From the NCBI GenBank assembly GCA_026168455.1, contig CM047428.1, positions 15,967,313 to 16,031,312 on the forward strand: a stretch of 64,000 bases of DNA. The letters are read 5' to 3'. Below the pieces are notes generated by a model that did no database searches, had not been told where the DNA came from, and saw nothing but the letters and a program-made list of their open reading frames with translations. Source of the DNA: Theocolax elegans (Eukaryota; Arthropoda; Insecta; Hymenoptera; Cerocephalidae). The position numbers and the translations under genes were made by a program. Positions 24,504-36,890 of the stretch are shown here, in pieces. Position 1 is the stretch's first letter; the number at the start of each line of letters is the position of its first letter.

Positions 24504-24801
24504 GTCGTCGTATAATTATATATCCTCGGGATTAACAAGATTTGCAAATGGGTACGCGAAACCTTTCCTTGATTTATCTTTTTTTCTTTTTTTCGTTTAA
24601 TTTATTAACGAATCACCAAGTCGAAGGTGTCTCGGTATCTTGTATTGTATTCGGAGACGCGTGTGCGTATGTGTTGCGGATGCAATGTCTCTCCGTCGAT
24701 CCCCCGTTTGACTATCAGCACCCGGGCGCCGGACCCAAAGTGTTCGTTCGCGCGCTCTTACTTATCTCGGTCTCCCCGACGTCAGTCTCTGGTGTTCCTT
24801 G

Positions 24802-24807
24802 TATATA
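24802..24807 (-). promoter_or_regulatory. candidate Prm TATA box
   Basis: The minus strand reads CTATATAC about 300 bp upstream of the Prm ATG. Start of transcription near 24776 would give a continuous 5'UTR of about 270 nt with no intron needed. No canonical initiator is seen on this strand, so the assignment is tentative. CpG density is high from 24600 to 25000. Confidence 0.35.
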
Positions 24808-24916
24808 GAGCCGTCTATCGGAGGGGGTTTCGGAGCCGACCAGCGCCCTACTCGTAGTGCGCGACCCGCTCGTCAAATCGCGCCGGCCGCCCCGTCACAA
24901 TTCGTCCGCATGGTAC

Positions 24917-24926
24917 GCGCATGCGC
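24917..24926. promoter_or_regulatory. palindromic NRF1-type site upstream of Prm
   Basis: GCGCATGCGC is the exact NRF1 (Drosophila Ewg) palindrome. It lies about 110 bp upstream of the candidate TATA box in a CpG-rich promoter-like region. Function is inferred from motif and place. Confidence 0.4.
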
Positions 24927-27470
24927 GATCGATCATCCCTCCTCGTCATCCTCATCATAATCGGCGTAATCGTCGCCACCTCGTCGTACCGTTTACTCCG
25001 TCTCCAGCTCCTCTCCTCTCCTCTCCTCTATCCTCCCACCAAGGGCCCCTTCCCTACGCACGTGGGTGGTATTCACCTCACTTGATCGTATCTCGATGGG
25101 ATTTCGAGAGGGAGGATATAACCAAGTACCTTCGAAGTGCTCGACTGCACGCGCGCCCGTTACTCATTATGTTCGTTGGCTCGTGGCGAAGGGAGGAGGG
25201 GGGCCTACCGATTGACGAAACGGGTTCACCGAGACATTGGTATATGGAAGTGTTTATGGACCTGCTGATGATCGTCATTGAGAATAGAGGAAGTGTTAGA
25301 TTTTATGGTTTCAATCGTCGATTATGGTGAATCTCTTGACGGTTAACGAGATTTTCAATCACGGGATGCTTGATACTGCTTTCTTTCACTCGGTACCAAT
25401 TATCCCACCGGATAATACAGTTTAATTTCCCGGTTTGTCGTCTATTTATTATTTATTTGATCGTTTATTCCCATTCTTGTTCAATTTTTTTGTCTTTAGT
25501 TGCTCGGGTAAATATCTATAATTATAATTTTACTCAAAGATTCGATCCTTAAAAAATTAAGATGATTCTATTGGGACCAAAGAAACTTTTGTATCGTATT
25601 TTTTAATGTTATCTAACGTAATTTATTTATTATTTTATCAATATATAATAATAAATTTATAATTTTATTTTATGAATAAATTAATTAATAATTTATTATA
25701 AACTACGAAGAGATGTCGAAATTAACTGTAAAATCACTATAATAAAATTTATTTATGAATTATTTTATCAAGTTTTAATTGTATCGTTCGAGAAATACAT
25801 TTCATCACAAAAGGGGGGAAAGTCAGTAAAATAATGATATTTTTAAATAGCGCAACTTACTTTACATTTTAAAAATATCTTTAAATTGTATAATGTTAAT
25901 ATTTTTTTTAATGGAGATCGTGAAACATGATATTATAAAAATATATATTTATTTATTCAAAAAGGTAATTTCGATATTCTTCCTTATAAAAATAAATGAA
26001 TCATGTCGCACACATTGTAATGTAACAGAAAACAATATTTTATTACTGTAATTTATTTTTAACTATGAACACCACGCGAAATTTGGTGATTCACGAATAT
26101 AATAAGCGTTTAGTTGCTTCAGTATGCCAGTGAATCTTTAGCGAGTGTGATAAACTCGACAAAAATGTGTAAACAAATTTCTTGATACAATCATTAGGTT
26201 GAGTTTGCCAATGTTCGCGAAAGAAACAATAGAGAGGGTATTAGAATAATACGACAGAAAAAAAAATCATTAAAAATTGATTGCAAAGTTGACTCACCCT
26301 ACTGGCTGAAGAAATGTATGAGTGACATAACTATTTTTATAAGTAGATCTCTTGCAACAGTTCAAATGCTTTTTTTATTTGCTACGTGGTTTATTTTACA
26401 TTTACTAAGGGTTCTACAGTTATAAGTACTTAAAAACAATTACTCGTTATTGAATTCACATAATTTCGTTAAATGTTGATATATTTCTATTTTTCACGTA
26501 TTTCGTTTGAACGTCAATTTATTGAAATTTTAGACATTCGTTTGTGCGATACATACCGCGAAGCGTAGCTTTAAAAAAGATGTTGATAGTTATAAATAAT
26601 AGCCGTTAAATAGTTAGAATACGCAAATTTTAACTTCTGGTAGTCTAACCTTGCAGGAAAAAAAGGTCATACCGAAGTAACACGAAAAACAATGTCATTG
26701 TGACAGTATTTTCCGGAAAACAATCGAAAAACAATGTAAAACTATCTTTGCTAATTTATCTTAAATATTTATAATATTTATTTTTGACACTTTGTTTACT
26801 GTTAAATAAACTTAATGTTCATTCCGCATACTTGTCCGATAAAACGATCTCGATCTATTTTCATACCAATTAAATAATAATGTAAAAATGTTTATTTAAT
26901 TACCGTTGTACGTATGGAATAACGAAGGTATTGAATAAACATATTTAATGTAGTGACAACATTGAGATGCGGTAAATCTACACGCGAAAAATCACTGGAG
27001 TGTACAAGATGCCATTCACCTGCCGGCGATCAACGTTTAGAAACAAAGTGTGAACGACGCAGCATTGACGGACGTGAATCTCTTACATGTTGATTTTTTT
27101 TCATCGACCCGACAATTTCTTTGTAGTACACATTTACCGACTACAATCTTGAATTGTGTTACCCGATTTTCTTCTAGAACGAACTGTCTCGTTATTTTTT
27201 ACATCCACTCTGTGTATACGAAAGTTGCAACTGTTAATAATATCGAAAGGAGGTATTTTTATTGCCGTGTGTTGTGTGTATATGCGTTTAAATCAACGAT
27301 ATATATCGTGATTAATTTTATTTTAAAAAAACAATATAAAATATAGTCATGATTGCGTTATGCTGGTGAGTAGAAGCACTCTAATCTGGGCAGACAATAA
27401 TCAGTCCGAAGAAAAGGACCGTACAACGCTCACAATTCGCATATAGCCGAAGAGAAAAATACGTAAATGT
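24927..27470. other. intergenic DNA upstream of Prm
   Basis: The CpG-rich promoter zone fades by about 25.3 kb into AT-rich sequence. The open frames at 24857-25330 are not convincing proteins. No gene seen. Confidence 0.5.
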
Positions 27471-27473
27471 TTA

Positions 27474-27526
27474 TAGCGCCACTTAAATAGAAAGGCGTCT
27501 AATTACTTTAGGATTAGATGGCGCTA
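27474..27526. promoter_or_regulatory. two inverted CTCF-like motifs
   Basis: TAGCGCCACTT (27474-27484; reverse complement AAGTGGCGCTA) and TAGATGGCGCTA (27515-27526) both resemble the insect CTCF core AGRTGGCGCT, in opposite orientations about 40 bp apart. They lie between Prm and the next gene. Insulator function is inferred only. Confidence 0.35.
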
Positions 27527-27697
27527 CTTGCCGAACAGCTAAGGTGGTTAGCCGCAAGGAAGAAAAAAATGAAATTAGTGTGGAATATAAGAAGAAAGTG
27601 TACGATAGAAAAATGACAATGTCGAACTTTTAGAGAACGGTAGTTTTCGCTGGATTTCCCAAAGTGCCTGCTCCTCGCCCCACCACCGCCCGGTGCC

Positions 27698-27760
27698 TAT
27701 AAAAGGTCGCCACTGGGTAGTTGGGCAAAGACGCAGCGCTGCTCGAGGCCTACCGCGAGT
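27698..27760 (+). promoter_or_regulatory. candidate TATA promoter facing right
   Basis: A strong TATAAAAGG (27698-27706) follows a GC-rich CACC/GCCC block and is followed by GC-rich sequence, with start expected near 27728. A possible donor GTAATT lies at about 27759. No coding exon can be tied to it; it may serve a non-coding transcript or an unseen gene. Confidence 0.35.
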
Positions 27761-28778
27761 AATTTGAGATTGGCTCCGACAACCGCTCGTCTCCTCGATT
27801 CTTCTGTCGCCTCTTCTACCGGTTTCTCTTCTCTTTCTTACTTCGTGCCTCTTCGCTATATGCGCTTTCGCTTTTCCGCAGCGTTTCTTTTTCTCTCTCT
27901 CTTTTTTTTTTGACTTTTTTTATTATACAGGAGAGATTATATATTTACGAGCTGTTTAGATTGCGGCTGTGTATTTTCTCACTGAATTTTGAATTACACT
28001 TTTTTTTCTCTCGGTGTTTATTACCGGCGTCTTTGATTTATCGTTACATTCTTTCAATGATTTGTATAATTTGAACTTTTCTTTCCGTAACTATTAGGTT
28101 TATCTTATTTTAAATTATATTTTGATTATTAACATACTCAATTTTTGATCGGTATCCAATTTTATATACGAAAAGCATTTCGATAACCTTATAAAGTAAT
28201 ATATCGAGTAAAAAGTCCACATATTTATCTGGAAATATTGTATTTATTATTTGCTTTTCGTTTACGTGATAAGAAATTGAAATTGAATGATCGAGAATTA
28301 GGTATGATGTGGATAAAGAGATAAAATAATTGTATTATTAATAATTGTAATATTGATTTTACACTCGTTCTATTGTTATAGTAAACGTAGTTCTGAGCAT
28401 GCGATTGCCGTTGTAAATTGCGCGTAAAACTGATATTTAACACACCAAATTCGAGGTTTTAAATTTTACCCGTAGAAACGTTAAATGTATAGGTTTTGCC
28501 GTGAAAAATTGTATCTATTCACCTTTAACTTTTCATCTGTAAAATAAAACGTACAATCTCACAACCCAATGCGCAAACAATTTTTACGAGAACGAAAATC
28601 TTATGCATACGTACTCGTGAATCATAAATATTATCATTGCAATAAAAGTATCATTATTAAGACCAGAGTAAAAAAAAAAAAGAATCTCGCAAATGAAGAA
28701 TCCGATTTCGCATAATTCATTCATCCAAACATAATCCATTCAATTCTAAACGAAATGATGTTTTTTCATCGTCTTGGT

Positions 28779-28784
28779 TTTATT
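28779..28784 (-). terminator. poly(A) signal AATAAA
   Basis: The minus strand has AATAAA 22 nt after the TAG stop of the exon at 28806-28904, the right place to end that transcript. Confidence 0.45.
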
Positions 28785-28805
28785 CATCGCCAAGTGTAAC
28801 CACCT

Positions 28806-28904
28806 CTATTTCTGCGATATACGTCTGGCTCTTCTCAGCTGTGCATCAACGGCGCGTCCTTCCGTTCTATCGCCATTTCGCGGTTCTGCGCTCAGTGGCT
28901 CGAC
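28806..28904 (-). CDS. probable last coding exon of an unidentified minus-strand gene
   Basis: Acceptor CCCCTGCAG, then 32 codons and TAG: VEPLSAEPRNGDRTEGRAVD then AQLRRARRISQK. A basic, hydrophilic C-terminus. It joins in frame, phase 0, to 29007-29061 across a 102-bp intron with GTAAGC, a T-rich tract and CAG. AATAAA follows 22 nt later. The opposite strand is also open here (CINGASFRSIAISRFCAQWL and onward), so strand is not certain. The poly(A) signal and paired splice sites favour minus. I do not recognise the protein. Confidence 0.45.
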   Translation of the reverse strand, partial: VEPLSAEPRNGDRTEGRAVDAQLRRARRISQK

Positions 28905-29006
28905 CTGCAGGGGAATTCCGGAGATCTTGTCAAAAAAATTAAAAAAAAAGGAACGAAGGAGAGAGGGAAAACGACGACGAGAATAACTGCGCTTTCGGCT
29001 GCTTAC

Positions 29007-29061
29007 ATTGCGTTTCTCGAGCTTCTCGACGAGGACGTTGCTGACCGCCAAACTTTCTTTC
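29007..29061 (-). CDS. probable penultimate coding exon of the same gene
   Basis: Acceptor TTGTGCAG, one base completing a split codon, then KESLAVSNVLVEKLEKRN, with donor GTAAGC. The segment looks helical and amphipathic. It would need an upstream exon ending in phase 2, which the open frame at 29636-29790 supplies. Confidence 0.42.
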
Positions 29062-29635
29062 CTGCACAATCTTTATACACGTATATTGTGTGCGTTTTTT
29101 CATAATGATCGGATTACTAATTAATTAGGTAACTGTACCAGTTGAACATTGGAGATGCGAAACGCGACTTTTTTCTTAGTTTACAATTCCAAGTAGAAGT
29201 AATCGTTTTTGATCAGACATTGCAATTCGGCGTATAATACTTAAAACTTTCGTATTACACGAATTTATGCACTACTTTAACACGCAATTTTACATTACCT
29301 TTTACACAAATAAATAAATAAAAGCTAAAATAATTTCTAAAGATTACATTGGAAAACAAAAGATACATTTAATTCGAAATCAATAATTGCATATTAAAAA
29401 TCTATAAAGATTAATATTTTTCCCAGGAATCGATTATTATGTTATTGACTTTTTATAAAAAGGAGCATTAAATAAAAAATGAAAGTTGAGTAGTCGAAGT
29501 GTTACATATCTATTAAAATACAAATGAAATAAATTAGGTGCGATAGGTAAAGTGATATCGATATCTCGTTGGTATATATCGTTGTCAGTTCTCTTTCTCC
29601 GGCCGAGGTTGGGTAGATCGGGCGTAAACGCGCAC

Positions 29636-29790
29636 CTCTCCGCGCGACGGTAGGCACGCTGGCCCAATTCTCTAAATATACGCAGCCCTCCCTTTTCAAC
29701 CGAGTGGATCTGGTGGCTGGATCGCCGCGCTCGAAAGATCTTGACTCTTGGCCGAGCATGTTTATAAACACGATCGATCGATCGCAGAAA
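29636..29790 (-). CDS. possible upstream exon of the same gene
   Basis: The minus frame is open from 29790. Its 3' part reads SVEKGGLRIFRELGQRAYRR then AE, ending in AG at a GTGCGC donor, phase 2. Splicing gives RRAER-KESLAVSN in frame with 29007-29061. The 5' limit of the exon is unknown; no in-frame ATG is present. A TATAAAC box at the upstream edge could instead make this a first exon. The donor is not a strong one. Confidence 0.3.
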
Positions 29791-30836
29791 TCATTTCGCT
29801 GTTTGCGAACTCTTTAACCTATTACGCCCCCTGGTTGGCATTGAACTTTACCATCGGGTCAATTATTTTTCGTTACTTTTTCTCGACCACTGTCTGTTAT
29901 AACAATAACACTGTCTATATACACTCAAAAGAATAATTTGTTACTCCAAGTGGAATTCTTGTTATATTTGACCCAAGAAGAAATCTTGATATTAAATGAA
30001 TCTTAGTAGAATATCGAAGATCATGGTTGTTCGTGTATATCGATCTACTTAAGTCAACTTTCCTAGTTTTGGACGTAAGGAAATACAAGAATTAATGAGC
30101 GCTACAATAATAGTCTAAAAGAAAATAAACAATGAGTTATGAATAATCATATTTTAACGATTTGGGTCACAAATTTGATTTTGATAATGTTAGTATTTTT
30201 GACCGGGAGAATTATTGAAGAAAAATAACTGTTTTAGAAACTCTACATATTAATTTACAAAAAGAACCTATCAATAAAAAGAGGATGTTAGTAAACTACA
30301 AGCAACATATACAACACTTATACATAAGTTTAAAAATTAAAAATAAGAAATAAATTCTTACAATTAATTGAAATCACATACTTTGACACATATAGTTTTA
30401 TTAAATTGAGTTTAAATTTAAATATTCGCGAGGTTTGTAGTTTTCTGTATTATCGATTATATTCTAGTCAATTTGAGGTTTCGATTTTATTTGTATTCCG
30501 TTTAATATATGTTTCGCAGTCGAGTGTATCGTTCCGTATACAATTTTATTAAGTATTTGTATGGTTCGTTGTTGTGATGTTTCGATTATTTATTTATTTA
30601 ATTTATTAATTTATTTAACGTATTAACTTATTTAATCAACTAAAATGAGAAAAAAGAAAAAAGGTGAATTTGATAGTTTTTTAACTTCTGTGAGTATTAT
30701 GTTAATTAATTCATTATTTAATCTTGCAGCTATAATAAAGTTTGTAAAATACAAAGTAAAAAATTTTTCGCAAACAAAATTTTTTTTGGATGGTAAAAGA
30801 AGTTATTGTTCGTCCAAAAATAGTTTAATAAAAAAA

Positions 30837-30879
30837 ATAAAACTCCAATTGATCTCCACGAACTCAATTGGAGTTTTAT
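30837..30879. repeat. perfect 16-bp hairpin
   Basis: ATAAAACTCCAATTGA (30837-30852) and TCAATTGGAGTTTTAT (30864-30879) are perfect inverted repeats around an 11-nt loop. Confidence 0.9.
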
Positions 30880-31530
30880 ATTTTTTACAAAATTTTTTTT
30901 GTTGATGACGATTATATTCTTACAATGTACTTATTAATTATTATTAATAAAGTTTAGCACCTGAAGATGGGGAGAAATATGTCTCGTCAAATTGACTCGT
31001 CAAGGTAATCGTCAATCTTACCTAAAAAAATAAGAAAATACAGTTTCAGTATAGAGGATTCATTTAATATCAACCAGATTTCTTCTCGGATCATTTTTAG
31101 GAAGAATTCCGTTTGAAATATAAGAAACTATTTTTTTGAGTGTATACCTTTGAATTTTATTTACCTTGGTTTTTCGTTTAAATAATTTGTATAATATTTG
31201 AGGTTATAGTATGCTTTTGCAATTTCATGCATTTTGATGTAGACAAACTAGTAGAGAAAAGATCGTTTCTTGATTAACATGATGTGATAATTTGACATGA
31301 TGTGTCAAATTAGTGGATCCACCCTTAAAAATTCGAAAAGTATAACTAAAATATAAATAAAAAATGTTAAAAAATTATACGTAATGGGTAAATTATACAG
31401 AAATATCTGATATAGCAAAATAAGACATAGTTTTCACGCAGACCACGCGATGAGACCACTTATTGATTTCAAACAGGGGTGTATTACTTTATTAGCATTA
31501 TTTTATTACCTAGGGAGTAATAGTTATTTA

Positions 31531-31632
31531 TGCACTTAGGAAGTAAAGTAAGCATTTATTCCCGGGATGAAAGTTAAGTTAAGCAGTAATTCATCCAAGG
31601 GAATAATCGCCTACTTTACTCCCTAAGTGCAC
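31531..31632. repeat. imperfect palindrome, about 100 bp
   Basis: TGCACTTAGGAAGTAAAGTA on the left pairs with TACTTTACTCCCTAAGTGCA on the right, continuing inward through ATTATTCCC/GGGAATAAT. Likely a MITE or its core; related words recur at 31500 and 32060. Confidence 0.7.
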
Positions 31633-32138
31633 ATAAAATTTTTCACCTTAATCATTTAAATGCGACAACAATTTAATTTTAAATTTCTAAATTTTGTTCA
31701 ATATTGTAAGAGTGTTTGGTATATGTTTAATTTAATATAATAAATTTTATTTTGTATTTGTAGGAAAAGGTTTAAAAAGCGTTTAAAGGAAAAAAGTATA
31801 AATACTATGGGTTTGCGAAGAATACAATCATCGAAGGAATAAAATGTAATTCTACTTCGTTCGCAGGGTCAATATAGTAGAGGTTTTAGATGATTAGAGT
31901 AAAAGAGTATATTCTACTCAAGACAGTAACCAATACATTTTATGGAGCTAAAAAATATAATAAAAACAGGAAAATTTTAATTGTCATCGGTGTCGAATAC
32001 AGTGATTTTTTGGAGATCATTTGGGTGCAAAACTTTATACCCGCAATGGGAATAAAGGGCAATTATTCCCTTAGATGAACCACCGCCCGAGCTTTAAACT
32101 TTCTCAACAAATATTTTGTTACAATTTAATTTAGTAAA

Positions 32139-32213
32139 GAAAAAAATCAACTGCCTGGTAAGCAGGTGACCGACGCGTCGGTTCGATCCCGACCTGGGGA
32201 CGTTGATTTTTTC
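32139..32213 (+). repeat. tRNA 3'-half-like sequence between inverted arms
   Basis: It contains an anticodon-arm-like hairpin, CTGC-CTGGTAA-GCAG (32151-32165), and a perfect T-arm GTCGG-TTCGATC-CCGAC (32177-32193) with a B box. There is no D-arm or A box, so it is not a complete tRNA gene. It is bracketed by GAAAAAAATCAAC and GTTGATTTTTTC. Probably a tRNA-derived remnant. Confidence 0.55.
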
Positions 32214-34161
32214 TTTCTCTTCCTGAAATTATTTTCTAATACCACTGGTACCATTTTGGATTTAGCGATATGCAAGTAAGTTGCTAAACAGAGGGTTTTG
32301 TGTAATATTTGAGAAAATTAATTAATATTGATTAATGCAATAAAATAAATAAATTTTGTTATAGTTTCATTATTTAATACATCTATTCCTCATTATTAAT
32401 AAATAATAATCACTTTTCGTCGGTAACGATAATCGAGCTATCCAAAAATCTGAATAATTTAAGAATAAAAAATATTTAAAAATTATTTAAATAATATTCA
32501 AGGAAAGTGGAAGACCGTTACAAAGATATTTTTTTTAAATAAATAATCGTACTGCGAATAAAAAAATAAATACTAATTTAATTTACATAAATTCTATTCA
32601 ACTTTAATCAATCGAAAAACACATAGTGAAAATGAAACGAATAAAACAGAGTTATAATAATTGTCAACGCTATGAGAGTCAGTAATACTTTTTGTACTTT
32701 TGATTAAAATAAACTAATACAAGTTACACAACCAATGAAATTGGAAACTCGTGTAGTTTACACGATGAACTTACCACCATACGGTTTCGAAGAAAATTAT
32801 CGGTAATAGAAATTAGTATTATGGTCAGTGCGTAAGGTTAGTTAATATACTTTATGGAAGTATAAATTGGGGTGGGTAGACGTAAAGCTACTCAGTTCGA
32901 GCTGCTTCACTGACAATGTTTACGTCGACCGAAATGTAGTTCCAAGCACCGATAAACTTAATGTTCTTCAATCTCAAATTATTTTCATCAGAAATTTATT
33001 GCTATAGCCATTTATTACGGACGTGTCAATTTTAAATAAAGATTATTTTTGGTATTCCGAGTATAAGGTTACAAGTGATCTGTAAATACGAAAAGTTTAA
33101 GGTAATACCTAAAGCGAGTATTTTAATTTTTACGTATAACTTTAAGAAATTAATTGTGCTAGAATCATATCGAAAAATTATAAACTATGATTCACCGTGT
33201 ATGTTATATATACATACCTATATCGACATATTGTGAATATAATTTTGTACATTGTGGTCGCTATTCGATTGTAAACAACTGAGGCATATTTGATACGAAA
33301 GGTAAAAATAGTTTAAAATAAGAATCTTAGTCAATTTAATATTTATACCGTTTCAATTTGAGTGCTTAACAATTTTCAATTATTTATATATTTATACACT
33401 CGCGACTTTATTAAATTAGTTACATTTACCTATTGAAGATAAAATTTATTTATGTATTTCTATTAATGACGTATAAATTAAATTCCTAATTTGTATTAAA
33501 AAAATACATACATATTAATATATATAAACGAAAAGACGTTAAAATTTTCCTTACACATATCCAAATATACTCTGTTTAGTAACGATGCTAATAAAAGTTA
33601 ATAGTATAGACAATAACTCGATGAAGAAAGAGCTGAAAATAGGTTCGGTTTTATTATAAAGTAATATAGCATACTAAACGCCCTGAGACAAACATATTAT
33701 ATTCTAATTTTCCTTTTATTTCTTACATACGTCTCAAAAATAAACTCTTAATTATATTATACAACGAATTTTGCGGCATTATAAAAATTATCGATATTAG
33801 AACCTAATGCCCAAATTTTTTTCCGTTATATCAATAAATTTTAAAATGTCTATAAATACTGTTGGTATAGATATTTACTAGTAAAAGATAATAATGATAA
33901 ACGCGGTGGAAATATATAATCTGATTAATTAGGGATCGCGCGAATCGTAGCTCAGAAATAGAAGCCTCGGCATAACTTGAAAGTAGTTTTAGTGCCGAAA
34001 GGTAAACGACAAGAAATCAGAACAAGAAGATTCGGTCATTTAGCATGATGGTTACTTAAGTTTACGATCGACCAGAAATATTACGCCCGCAACGAATGTG
34101 CGAAACAATAGGCGCCCTGTGTATTTCTGCCCGCAAGTGACCTCGAATAACTTTACACGCG

Positions 34162-34190
<29 letters not shown>
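34162..34190. repeat. (TA)n microsatellite
   Basis: About 14 TA units. Confidence 0.95.
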
Positions 34191-34192
<2 letters not shown>

Positions 34193-36668
34193 TTTCTTTC
34201 ACTTCATTATTAATATTAACTTAAAATTAGAACTCATTTTATAATATTTTCGATTGATTGTAATTCGTGCAATATAATTACATCTTCGACTCGTTAAATC
34301 AATCGAAAATATTGTGAAGAAATATATCTTAATTCGAGTGAATATATAAGTAATAATATATTATCTCTTACTGATCGTATACAAAGCAGCATATCGAAGT
34401 AATTTTAGAATTTCCCTTCCAAACGCTATGTGCGCTGTCTAGATCAGAATATAATTATTGCATAAAAAATAATGTGAACATTTACATTTTCGAGGAAATA
34501 CTGTAAATTAAATTAAAAATTTCTGGATATTGTTCAACGTATTAGAAAGTTTCGCGATAAGGAGTGCCGAATTGGGATACAAAAATGCAAAAAGATATCG
34601 ATTATAAAAGACTGTAATATATATAAATAAATGTATAATATTTTTATTATAAATATAAAATGAATGTAAATTAAAGTTGAACCTAGATACTTGTGTTAAT
34701 TCACGTAACTTCATCGGCTTCGCGCGTGAAAATGAAAAATCGTTAACAATTTGAGAAAATAAGTGTGATCGACGGTCTATACATTTCCAATATTTTCTCT
34801 GAACATACTCGCGCGAAGTTAATACAGCCGCCATATTATACCTAGTAAACAAAACGTGTAAATTCGAAATCAACTGGGTAGCGGTGGGAAAACGCGCTCT
34901 ATTTCCAACGAGTAAGAGAAAACGCGACGAAATTCCGGCGTTTATTTTTAAGAATGAAGATACGAAAACGCACGTAATCGGACGCGAAGTTTGTCGGTCC
35001 GCGTGCTATACCGTGCAGTGAAAGCCAACGGGTTATTTTCTCGCATTTTGGCAACCGTAACTGCGTTCCTCCCTGATTATTAAGTTGGTAATACGCTTCA
35101 ACGCATTTATGTGCATACGCGCCCTTTTTTCACTTTCGCTAGACCATTTTTTATTCTTCGACGGTCGGACGAACGAACGATTTTTATTTTCTTCTTCGAC
35201 ACTCGAGTGAGAATGAGATGACTAACCGGTTCTATTTCCACTTTTCGGGTTTTCGTTTGCCGAACAAAATATTTCCCCAGTCTTGCTCTCGATTATTTTT
35301 AGGGGGAGAACATAACGCACCGCGAGTTCGTTTTCCATTTTGTTAAGCAGAAATTTTCACCCGACGATTTTTGGCTTATGCGTGATTTATAACTTTGGTA
35401 CACGATGTGTAATATCGACTACAAGGACTCTTACCGTTTTGTGTACGTGATTGAATTTCAATTCGCAGATTACCGTTAGTTTTTAATAGGTCTATTTTTA
35501 CCTTTCGAATACACATAATGATGCAATAAATTGGCAATCGTATATATGTATCAGGGGAAATAATTATTGAATTATAGCGAGTCTTAATATAAATTGGAAA
35601 TATTAGTTCACCTTAAAATCCACTACTGTATATATTTTGAGTACACGGCGCTAGAAAAAAAATAGAAGAAAAATATTAACCTTTATATTCTAATTTTAGA
35701 TTTTAAATTGACAATTTATATTTTATGGTCGGAATAAGCGCGACCCAATTAAAAAGTTTGCTTCCTTAAAAAATGGTGGTTGTTAGTCGTAGCTATATAA
35801 GTGTGGTGATTCCAACTGAAAAATAATTCGGTGCTTATTTCTATTCTACTCTTCGTTCGAAACAGCAAAAAGGAATAGTTTCTTGTGTATCAAGAGACGT
35901 TCTTCTTGGTATCAATATAAGAACAAATAGAACAAGGTGTTACTATGATTTATTTTTCAACGTCTTGACTAACTAATTTGACCAAATCTAAATATGCCAA
36001 CTCCATTTGTCCGTATGAACGATAATTAAGCAAACGTTCAATCAAACGAGTTCCTTATTAATACGTGAAAGTTCCTAAGATTTCTTAACTTTCCGTTATG
36101 TATCTTTATCCTCAGGTATTTATAGTTAAACGAGCGATACAATTTGAGATTAAAATATCATCCAAAAATGCGTGGATTTAGTAAAATATATTCGCAACAC
36201 TAAAATATTATTAGGTTTATTGAAAATAATTATAAAAATTTTGTTGACTGTTAGATAAATTCAATTTTATGTAATGCGTATGAGTCATTAATGTAATTTA
36301 AAAAAAAAGAATAGGCAAGGCACTTAATTTATTCAAGCGATGAAAGTTACTTTGTTAAAGTATAGAACGGACGAGATGAAGCACCTCACTCGTATCAGTG
36401 TAACTCTTGATCTTAACGCGATGCTTCCGTTTAATAGTGTCATAAGTGAAAGGATATAAATACGAGGTTTAATTTCTCAATTATTAGATTTAACGTTCGT
36501 CCTTATCAACTATTTTTTGAGCATACTACTTTTTTTATAAATATAAATAACGAGCTTAAAAAAAATTCATATAGTTATTCCATATGTAGCAATGAATAGT
36601 TAGTAGGATCAAGAAGAATATAGAATAATTCATGAAAAATTGATAAAATTTTGAAAATTCAATACATA

Positions 36669-36890
36669 CACGGAGAGAAAAATTTTAATTTAATTTTACC
36701 GAAATTCCTGTAAATTTTACTAAACTTTCTCTATACGGTAAATTACTGAACTTTTAAGTCAATTTTTACTGAACTTCCCAACAATTTTTAATGAAATTCT
36801 ACCAATTTTTTACTAAGAGTTCAGTAATTTTCAATGTTTTGTCAGTCTCTTACCGTGTTAGTGAAAGTTATTAAAATTGTTCTATTCGTG
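36669..36890. mobile_element. TA-flanked MITE, CACGGAGAGAAAA ends
   Basis: Left CACGGAGAGAAAAATTTTAA and right TTAAAATTGTTCTATTCGTG are inverted, with TA on both sides (36667-36668, 36891-36892). Internal words such as TTTTACTGAACTT match the element at 2797-3260, so the two are the same family. Confidence 0.75.

Noticed and set aside
24857..25330. A 157-codon plus-strand open frame upstream of Prm
   Set aside because: It lies in CpG-rich promoter DNA, is rich in Arg/His/Pro/Ser as expected of random GC-rich sequence, and shows no domain or splice logic.
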